Origin: an uncultured Oscillospiraceae bacterium
GTDB lineage: Bacteria > Bacillota > Clostridia > Oscillospirales > Oscillospiraceae
DNA: 11,507 nucleotides
Direction of reading: 5' to 3'
Assembly: GCA_910584395.1 (NCBI GenBank)
Contig: CAJUAS010000046.1
Span: 1 to 11,507, forward strand
Shown here: piece after piece, positions 6,915 to 11,507 of the stretch
Numbering within the stretch: position 1 is the first letter of the stretch
Layout: each line of letters starts with the position of its first letter
Position numbers and translations under genes: made by a program
Notes under the pieces: model-generated
Told to the model about the DNA's origin: nothing
The model's input: the letters and a program-made list of their open reading frames with translations, nothing else
Databases searched by the model: none

Positions 6915-7600
6915 TGGGCCGCGACCTCGAACTTATAGCCCACGCCCCACACGGTTTTCAGCGCCCATTGGTCGGACACTCCCTCCAGTTTTTCCCGAAG
7001 ACGCTTCACATGGACATCCACCGTGCGGGAATCCCCGAAATAGTCAAACCCCCACACCTCGTCCAAAAGCTGGTTGCGGGTAAACACCCGGTTGGGGGCG
7101 GAGGCCAGCCGGTACAAAAGCTCCAGCTCCTTGGGGGGCGTGTCGATGCGCTTGCCGTCCACGATCAGCTCATAGGAGTCCAGATTGATGATGAGCTTGG
7201 GGAAGGTGAGCTTCTTCTCGCTCACGTCCTCCTCCAGCCCATAGCGGCGAAGCACCGCGTGGATGCGGGCCACCACCTCCTTGGTCTCGAAGGGCTTGGT
7301 GATGTAGTCGTCCGCGCCCCCTTCCAGCCCCTGAACCTTGTCGGAAAGCTCCCCCTTGGCGGTGAGCATGATCACCGGGGTCTTGCCGTCCTCCCGGATC
7401 TTTTTCAGCACCGACCAGCCGTCCATAATGGGCAGCATGATATCCAGCAGCACCAGATCGGGCTGGAAGGAGCGAAAGGTCTCGATGCCCTTCACCCCGT
7501 CCGCCGCCGCCTGCGTCTCATACCCTTCCTTTTCCAGATACAGCTCCAGCAGGTCGGAGATATTTTTCTCGTCCTCGATGACCAAAATTTTCTGCGCCAT
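6911..7600 (-). CDS. OmpR/PhoB-family response regulator
   Basis: A 229-residue DNA-binding response regulator paired with the kinase that follows it. The receiver domain (about 3-115) has the acidic pocket Asp10-Glu11, phospho-acceptor Asp53 in LVLLDIMLP, Thr80 in IMLTA and Lys102 in ITKPF. A winged-helix DNA-binding domain fills about residues 130-226 (RTVDVHVKRLREKL and VWGVGYKF are typical). The ATG at 7600 was preferred: AAAGGA lies about 10 nt upstream. A GTG three codons earlier (7609) would sit almost on top of that ribosome site. The gene heads a minus-strand run of regulator, kinase and beta-galactosidase, and is divergent from the radical SAM gene. A weak promoter may lie in the gap, but none is convincing. 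Confidence 0.95.
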   Translation of the reverse strand: MAQKILVIEDEKNISDLLELYLEKEGYETQAAADGVKGIETFRSFQPDLVLLDIMLPIMDGWSVLKKIREDGKTPVIMLTAKGELSDKVQGLEGGADDYITKPFETKEVVARIHAVLRRYGLEEDVSEKKLTFPKLIINLDSYELIVDGKRIDTPPKELELLYRLASAPNRVFTRNQLLDEVWGFDYFGDSRTVDVHVKRLREKLEGVSDQWALKTVWGVGYKFEVAAQ

Positions 7601-7669
7601 AATTCCCACGTCCTTTCAGGGTCAGTTTCCCTCATTATGCCGTCAGTCAAGGCAGTTTGGGTGAATAAT

Positions 7670-7684
7670 CTGTAAATTTCACAG
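7670..7684. promoter_or_regulatory. Near-perfect dyad between the regulator and radical SAM genes
   Basis: CTGTAAATTTCACAG is a 15-bp dyad with one mismatched pair (CTGT and ACAG arms, AA and TT inside). It lies in the 168-nt divergent gap, about 70 nt upstream of the regulator ATG and 20 nt upstream of the -35 box of the radical SAM gene. It could be a repressor or activator site for either side. No regulator can be named. Confidence 0.35.
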
Positions 7685-7704
7685 CGGGGACAAAAAATTC
7701 CCTC

Positions 7705-7733
7705 TTGACTTCCTCGAACATCCGTGCTAAATT
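7705..7733 (+). promoter_or_regulatory. Predicted sigma-A promoter of the radical SAM/DUF4130 operon
   Basis: TTGACT (7705-7710) is followed after 17 nt by TAAATT (7728-7733). TGC at 7725-7727 makes an extended -10. Transcription would begin near 7740, about 29 nt before the TTG start. No known damage-response operator was recognised in it by eye. Confidence 0.75.
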
Positions 7734-7755
7734 AGAACAAAAGTTCCTGTGTTGC

Positions 7756-7761
7756 GGAGGT
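7756..7761 (+). promoter_or_regulatory. Ribosome binding site deciding the radical SAM gene start
   Basis: GGAGGT lies 7 nt before a TTG at 7769. Other in-frame starts fit less well: GTG at 7760 overlaps the site itself, and GTG 7775 and ATG 7778 are 13 and 16 nt away. Confidence 0.65.
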
Positions 7762-7768
7762 GACTGTT

Positions 7769-9028
7769 TTGGACGTGATGGAGAAGCTCACCATTTTGGC
7801 GGACGCCGCCAAATATGACGCCGCCTGCACCTCCAGCGGCGCAGACCGCCACCATCAGGCGGGGATGCTGGGCAGCGCGGTAAGCCGGGGCTGCTGCCAC
7901 ACCTTTTCCGCCGACGGGCGGTGCGTCACCCTTTTGAAGGTGCTTTTTTCCAACGTGTGCGCCTACGACTGCGCCTACTGTGTCAACCGCCGCTCCAACG
8001 ACGTGCCCCGCTGCTCCTTCACGCCCAAGGAGCTGTGCGAGCTGACCATGGGCTTTTACCGCCGCAATTATATCGAGGGGCTGTTTTTGTCCTCGGCGGT
8101 GATCCAAACCCCCGACTACACCATGGAGCTGATGATCAAGGCCCTGCGGATGCTCCGTGAGGAATACCGCTTCAACGGCTACATCCACGCCAAGGCCATC
8201 CCCGGCTGCGATCAACGGCTGGTGTGGGAGCTGGGCCTGCTGGCCGACCGGATGAGCGTCAATATCGAGCTGCCCTCGGAGGAGAGCTTGACCAAGCTGT
8301 GCCCTGACAAGGGGAAAGCTCCCATTTTAGGCAACATGGCCCAGATCCGGGACGGCATCACCCAGAGCAAGTCCGAGCTGGCCCTCTATAGGCACGCCCC
8401 CAAGTTTGCCCCGGCGGGCCAGTCCACCCAGATGATCGTGGGGGCGACGGGGGAAAACGACCTGCACATTTTGCGGCTCACCCAAGGGCTTTACCGCCGC
8501 TACGGCCTGCGGCGGGTGTTCTTCTCCGCCTATATGCCCGTGGGCAGCAGCCCCCTGCTCCCCGCCCTCCAAAGCGGCTACCAGCCGCCCCTGCTGCGGG
8601 AGCACCGCCTCTATCAGGCGGACTGGCTGCTGCGGTTCTATCAGTTCTCCGCCGAGGAGCTTCTGGACGACGCTCACCCCAACTTCGACCCAAACCTTGA
8701 CCCCAAGTGCTGCTGGGCGCTGAACCACCCGGAGTTTTTCCCCGTGGAGGTGAACAAGGCGGACTACGAGGCTCTTTTGCGCGTCCCCGGCGTGGGGGTG
8801 ACCTCCGCCCGGAAAATTTTGGCCGCCCGCCGCCACGCCAAGCTGAGCTTCGCGCATTTGAAAAAGCTGGGGGTGGTCTTGAAGCGGGCGCAGTATTTTT
8901 TGCTTTGCGACGGCAAGCAGATGGATGGCCTGCGGTTCAAATGGGCGGCTCTGCCCAGCCGGCTCACCTCCCTGCCCGACGCCGCCCCCGCCCTCCAGTA
9001 TTCCCTGTTTGACGCCAAAGGAGCGTAA
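7769..9028 (+). CDS. Putative DNA repair/modification radical SAM protein with HhH domain
   Basis: A 419-residue radical SAM enzyme that I match to the family named putative DNA modification/repair radical SAM protein (TIGR03916). The cluster motif CAYDCAYC (Cys64, Cys68, Cys71) is the canonical CxxxCxxC. Before it come family-like stretches LADAAKYDAACTSSG and GCCHTF. The C-terminal part has ALNHPEFFPVEVN (317-329) and then a helix-hairpin-helix at about 336-351 (LLRVPGVGVTSARKIL), which suggests contact with nucleic acid. Further cysteines (Cys20, Cys42, Cys43, Cys52, Cys314, Cys315) could hold another cluster, but this is not shown. The TTG start is set by GGAGGT. The next gene, 2 nt downstream, is its regular partner. 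The reaction is not known to me; a link to DNA is inferred from the HhH domain and from family context. Confidence 0.9.
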   Translation: MDVMEKLTILADAAKYDAACTSSGADRHHQAGMLGSAVSRGCCHTFSADGRCVTLLKVLFSNVCAYDCAYCVNRRSNDVPRCSFTPKELCELTMGFYRRNYIEGLFLSSAVIQTPDYTMELMIKALRMLREEYRFNGYIHAKAIPGCDQRLVWELGLLADRMSVNIELPSEESLTKLCPDKGKAPILGNMAQIRDGITQSKSELALYRHAPKFAPAGQSTQMIVGATGENDLHILRLTQGLYRRYGLRRVFFSAYMPVGSSPLLPALQSGYQPPLLREHRLYQADWLLRFYQFSAEELLDDAHPNFDPNLDPKCCWALNHPEFFPVEVNKADYEALLRVPGVGVTSARKILAARRHAKLSFAHLKKLGVVLKRAQYFLLCDGKQMDGLRFKWAALPSRLTSLPDAAPALQYSLFDAKGA

Positions 9029-9030
9029 CC

Positions 9031-9798
9031 ATGGGCTATTGCTACCGTTATGACGGCACGTTCCCCGGTTTTTTGTGCGCCGTCCGGGACATCTACCAAT
9101 ACAACGAGCCGCCGGAGCTGTTTCTCCCCTCTGACGACCTGACCCCCTCCCTCTATGAGGAGCGGTGGATCGCCACCCGTCCGGCGCTGGCCGACCGGGT
9201 CTATGACCGCCTCCACATCCGCATGGGGCGGCGCGCCCTGCTCATGGTGGAGGAGGGATTTTTGACCTGCGCGGAACACCGGGAGCTGCTGCTGTGCGCG
9301 TTTATCGACTTTGCCCTCCGTGTGGGCAAGGGCGCGGAGCGGCGGCTGGACAGCCATGTGGTGCTGGAGCTGGGCAAGGCCATCCGCCACCTCCAGCGGG
9401 AGTGCGAGCTGCTCACGGGGTTTGTCCGCTTCTCCGACTACGGCGGCCTGCTGGTGGGGGAAATTTCCCCCAAAAACCGGGTGCTTCCCATCCTGAAGGT
9501 CCACTTCTGCGACCGGATGGCGGAGGAGACCTTCCTTCTCTTTGACCGCACCCACGGCGAGGCCCTCCTCCACCGCCCCGGCGAGACCCACATCGTCCCG
9601 GCGCAGGATTTCCAGCCGCCCCCGCCCGGTGAGGAGGAGCGGGCCTACCGCGCCCTGTGGCGGCGGTTCTACGACACCATTGCCATCGAGGGCCGCCTCA
9701 ACCCCAAGCTCCGCCAAAACCATATGCCCAAGCGCTACTGGGCGCATTTGACGGAATTTCAGGAGGAGGAAGTCCCCTCCCTGCCGTCCAATTTCTAA
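9031..9798 (+). CDS. DUF4130 protein, partner of the radical SAM enzyme
   Basis: A 255-residue protein that I match to the Firmicutes family described as probable DNA metabolism protein (TIGR03915, DUF4130), known for its constant pairing with the radical SAM/HhH gene. Characteristic stretches are FVRFSDYGGLLVGEISPKN (131-149), LPILKVHFCDR (152-162), FLLFDRTHGEALLHRP (168-183) and a C-terminal block with FYDTIAIEGRLNPKLRQNHM (213-232) followed by PKRYWAHLTEF. In other bacteria related domains are fused to a uracil-DNA glycosylase-like domain, which is the main reason to suspect DNA repair; that domain is absent here. No signal peptide or membrane segment is visible. The ATG follows AAAGGAG inside the end of the upstream gene, so both are made from one transcript. 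The biochemical role is unknown. Confidence 0.9.
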   Translation: MGYCYRYDGTFPGFLCAVRDIYQYNEPPELFLPSDDLTPSLYEERWIATRPALADRVYDRLHIRMGRRALLMVEEGFLTCAEHRELLLCAFIDFALRVGKGAERRLDSHVVLELGKAIRHLQRECELLTGFVRFSDYGGLLVGEISPKNRVLPILKVHFCDRMAEETFLLFDRTHGEALLHRPGETHIVPAQDFQPPPPGEEERAYRALWRRFYDTIAIEGRLNPKLRQNHMPKRYWAHLTEFQEEEVPSLPSNF

Positions 9799-9804
9799 AC
9801 ACCA

Positions 9805-9833
9805 TGTAGGGCGCGACCACTGGGCGCGCCCTA
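9805..9833. repeat. Perfect 9-bp hairpin that carries the TtcA-like stop codon
   Basis: TAGGGCGCG (9807-9815) pairs perfectly with CGCGCCCTA (9825-9833) around a 9-nt loop, and TG precedes it (CATGTAGGG on the plus strand). It lies between two convergent genes. The TAG stop of the minus-strand gene (9833-9831) is part of the stem. There is no T run on either strand, so it is not a typical intrinsic terminator. It resembles the hairpin at 498-520 in its leading ATGTAG and in its place at a minus-strand gene end. Confidence 0.6.
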
Positions 9834-10574
9834 TGCGGTCGGCCCGATGCCCTCATCGAGCCCTACCACGCCCCACTCGGGGAGGGGCAGTCTCTGCATG
9901 GCGGAAAACACATACTCCTTGAGCTTGGGATACCGCCCCGACAGCTCCGCCACCAGCTCCTTGGCCTCCTGACGCTTGGTGTAGCCGTCGGCGGGACAGG
10001 GGTTTTTTACCACGGGCAGGGAGTTGCGCACCACCGCGCTTTTCACCTGCCCCTCGGTGGAATATAAGAGCGGCCGAATTTGCGTGATGCCCGTCCGGTC
10101 CAGATAGGTCACCGGCTGGAAGCAGTTGAGCCGCCCCTCGAAAATGAGGGACATGAAAAAGGTCTCCACCGCGTCGTCCCGGTGGTGGCCCAAGGCGATC
10201 TTGGTGATGCCCAGCTCCCCAAGGGCGTTGTGGATCGCCCCCCGGCGCATTTTGGCGCACAGGGAGCAGGGGTTTTTCTCCTTGCGGTGTTCAAAAATCA
10301 CCTCGTGGATCTGGCTGGGGATGAGGTGGAAGGGCACGTCCAGCCCTTCGCACAGCGCCCGGATGGGGGAAAAATCCATCCCCGGCGTGCCCATGTCCAG
10401 CGTCACGCACTCCACCGTAAAGGGCTTGGGGTAAAACTCCCGCAGCTTCGCCAGCGCCGCCAGCGTGACCACCGAATCCTTCCCGCCGGACACCCCCACC
10501 GCCACCCGGTCGCCGGGGGCGATCATCCGGTAATCTTCCACGCACCGGCGCATCTGGGACACGATCTGCCGCAT
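9831..10574 (-). CDS. TtcA-family tRNA 2-thiocytidine synthase (PP-loop, Fe-S)
   Basis: A 247-residue PP-loop ATPase of the TtcA/TtuA group, which puts sulfur on tRNA; in TtcA the product is 2-thiocytidine at position 32. The ATP site is SGGKDS at 29-34. The cysteines expected to hold a [4Fe-4S] cluster are Cys103 and Cys106 (NPCSLC) and Cys193 (NPCPADG). GHHRDDAVETFF at 129-140 is also typical. The ATG at 10574 was chosen because MRQIVSQMRRCVEDYRMI leads directly into the family domain and a purine-rich site (AAAGGCGGGAAGTGG) precedes it. An ATG 19 codons upstream (10631) has no ribosome site. The last dozen residues (VVGLDEGIGPTA) lie past the conserved domain and the stop codon lies inside a hairpin. 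The exact tRNA position modified cannot be read from sequence. Confidence 0.88.
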   Translation of the reverse strand: MRQIVSQMRRCVEDYRMIAPGDRVAVGVSGGKDSVVTLAALAKLREFYPKPFTVECVTLDMGTPGMDFSPIRALCEGLDVPFHLIPSQIHEVIFEHRKEKNPCSLCAKMRRGAIHNALGELGITKIALGHHRDDAVETFFMSLIFEGRLNCFQPVTYLDRTGITQIRPLLYSTEGQVKSAVVRNSLPVVKNPCPADGYTKRQEAKELVAELSGRYPKLKEYVFSAMQRLPLPEWGVVGLDEGIGPTA

Positions 10575-10695
10575 TTTTTCCACTTCCCGCCTTTGAAAAA
10601 TATAAAATCGAAGTCGAGCATTTAAGAGCATTCAAGAGAAAACAGAAGAAAATCAAAGAATTTCATTTCTACCGCAAAAAATATCCAAAAAGCCG

Positions 10696-10724
10696 TTGAC
10701 AACCTTTGTCAAAGGCATTATAAT
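10696..10724 (+). promoter_or_regulatory. Perfect-consensus sigma-A promoter of rplM-rpsI
   Basis: TTGACA (10696-10701), 17 nt, TATAAT (10719-10724): both hexamers and the spacing are consensus. Transcription would begin near 10731, giving a leader of about 72 nt. The -35 box is half of the palindrome TTGACAACCTTTGTCAA (10696-10712). Confidence 0.93.
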
Positions 10725-10735
10725 ACAACACGCTC

Positions 10736-10772
10736 GACTTTGTAAAGTCAACGCCACCGCCAAAAGGCGGCG
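10736..10772 (+). promoter_or_regulatory. Two small hairpins in the rplM leader
   Basis: GACTT/AAGTC with a TGTA loop (10736-10749) and CCGCC/GGCGG with an AAAA loop (10757-10770) can fold in the leader RNA. L13 is known to use autoregulatory leaders in some Firmicutes. These stems could form such a leader, but I cannot match them to a described consensus. Confidence 0.3.
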
Positions 10773-10802
10773 AATTCCATACGGAAAGTGAGAGATCATA
10801 CC

Positions 10803-11234
10803 ATGTCCACCTTTATGGCCAACAAGGGCAACATCGTCCGCAAATGGTATGTGGTCGATGCCGCCGACAAGCCTCTGGGCAAAACCGCGGTCATCGTCGC
10901 TGACCTGCTGCGCGGCAAGCGTAAGCCCGAGTACACCCCCCACGCCGACTGCGGCGACTTTGTCATCGTCATCAACGCCGAGAAGGCGATCCTGACGGGC
11001 AAGAAGCTGGAGCAGAAGTTCTACCGCACCCACTCCGGCTATCCCGGCGGCCTCCACGAGACCAAGTACCGCCTGCTGATGCAGGATAAGCCCGAGCTGG
11101 CCATGAAGCTGGCTGTCCGCGGCATGATGCCCCGCAACATCATCACCAAGGACTCCCTCACTCGGCTGAAGATCTACCGCGGCAGCGAGCACAATCATCA
11201 GGCCCAGAAGCCTGAGCTTTACACTGAGGCTTAA
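10803..11234 (+). CDS. rplM: 50S ribosomal protein L13
   Basis: A 143-residue L13, the usual size for bacteria; it binds 23S rRNA early in assembly of the large ribosomal subunit. The opening MSTFMANKGNIVRKWYVVDA, the motif HSGYPGGLHETKY (77-89) and the stretch VRGMMPRNI are diagnostic. The ATG at 10803 matches the family start and follows GGAAAGTGAGAG; a GTG at 10788 is part of that ribosome site and is rejected. It is the first gene of the standard rplM-rpsI operon, and its stop codon overlaps the ribosome site of rpsI. One stretch, HADCGDFVIVINAEKAILTG, shows the normal L13 core with no sign of damage. Confidence 0.98.
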   Translation: MSTFMANKGNIVRKWYVVDAADKPLGKTAVIVADLLRGKRKPEYTPHADCGDFVIVINAEKAILTGKKLEQKFYRTHSGYPGGLHETKYRLLMQDKPELAMKLAVRGMMPRNIITKDSLTRLKIYRGSEHNHQAQKPELYTEA

Positions 11235-11248
11235 GGAGGTCAACGAAT

Positions 11249-11507
11249 ATGTATAAGAGTAAGAAGCCTTATCATTACGGCACCGGCCGCCGGAAGTCCT
11301 CCGTGGCCCGCGTTCATCTGTTCCCCGGCGGCAACGGCTCGATCACCATCAACGGCCGCGACATCGAGGAGTATTTCGGTCTGGAGACCCTGAAGCTCAT
11401 CGTCCGTCAGCCTCTGGTCACCACCTCCACCATCGGTAAGGTGGACATCGTGGCCACCGTCACCGGCGGCGGCGTCACCGGTCAGGCCGGCGCGATCCGT
11501 CACGGCA
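11249..11507 (+). CDS. rpsI: 30S ribosomal protein S9, N-terminal part (runs off the window)
   Basis: The first 86 codons of S9, a small-subunit protein whose C-terminal tail (outside the window) reaches the peptidyl-tRNA site. YHYGTGRRKSSVARVHLFPG at residues 8-27 is the typical opening, and TVTGGGVTGQAGAIRHG matches the conserved core that follows. The ATG at 11249 is 8 nt downstream of AAGGAGGT (11233-11240), which overlaps the rplM stop. The gap to rplM is only 14 nt, so both are co-transcribed. The gene is cut by the window end and not by a mutation. Confidence 0.98.
   Translation, partial: MYKSKKPYHYGTGRRKSSVARVHLFPGGNGSITINGRDIEEYFGLETLKLIVRQPLVTTSTIGKVDIVATVTGGGVTGQAGAIRHG

Noticed and set aside
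5136..6938. A 600-codon plus-strand open frame opposite the kinase and GH42 genes
   Set aside because: It runs antisense to two genes with complete family motifs. Its translation is rich in His, Pro, Arg and Leu with no recognisable domain, as expected of a shadow frame in GC-rich DNA.
8764..9747. A 327-codon minus-strand open frame opposite the DUF4130 gene
   Set aside because: A shadow of the two real genes. Both real proteins have strong family signatures on the plus strand.
10717..10751. A minus-strand promoter for the TtcA-like gene (TTGACT with TATAAT on the minus strand)
   Set aside because: The spacing is 23 nt, too long. Closer pairings have weak -10 boxes, so no promoter was assigned.
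10736..10772. A confirmed L13-type ribosomal leader
   Set aside because: The stems are short and I cannot match them to a described consensus, so they are listed only as small hairpins.
1..11507. CRISPR arrays, tRNA or rRNA genes, insertion sequences, phage or toxin-antitoxin genes
   Set aside because: None was seen on either strand: no regularly spaced repeats, no transposase or integrase motifs, and no cloverleaf candidates were noticed.

Overview
The window looks like a chromosomal segment of a GC-rich anaerobic Firmicute, most likely of the Oscillospiraceae (Flavonifractor, Lawsonibacter or Oscillibacter type). This rests on the strong GC bias, sigma-A promoters and Shine-Dalgarno sites of Gram-positive style, a minimal SufC/SufB pair, epoxyqueuosine reductase of the QueH type, and a radical-SAM/DUF4130 gene pair that is typical of Firmicutes. 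Nothing points to a phage, insertion sequence, CRISPR array or recent island. Family names come from reading the proteins; no database was searched.

Layout from left to right. 1-406 (minus): the first 135 codons of the ribosome-associated GTPase TypA/BipA. 530-961 (minus): a two-CBS-domain protein. 1035-1580 (plus): queH, divergent from the CBS gene. 1668-3324 (plus): a sufC-sufB-like operon with overlapping genes, closed by a bidirectional terminator at 3358-3401. 3527-7600 (minus): a response regulator and histidine kinase that overlap by 4 nt, followed by a GH42 beta-galactosidase that has its own promoter inside the end of the kinase gene. 7769-9798 (plus): a radical SAM/helix-hairpin-helix protein and a DUF4130 protein, an uncharacterised presumed DNA repair or modification pair. 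9831-10574 (minus): a TtcA-family tRNA thiolase. 10803-11507 (plus): rplM and the start of rpsI, behind a promoter with perfect consensus hexamers.

The genes are mostly housekeeping. Two act on tRNA (QueH, TtcA-like), three on the ribosome (TypA, L13, S9) and two build Fe-S clusters. The cluster builders may supply several Fe-S enzymes encoded here (QueH, TtcA-like, the radical SAM protein). The two-component system and GH42 enzyme form a possible sense-and-degrade unit for galactosides.

The best candidate for under-described biology is the radical SAM/DUF4130 pair. Smaller points are a set of similar promoters with a TTGCAT -35 box, two hairpins that begin ATGTAG at the ends of minus-strand genes, and palindromes woven into the rplM promoter. 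No stretch over 300 bases lacks a gene.
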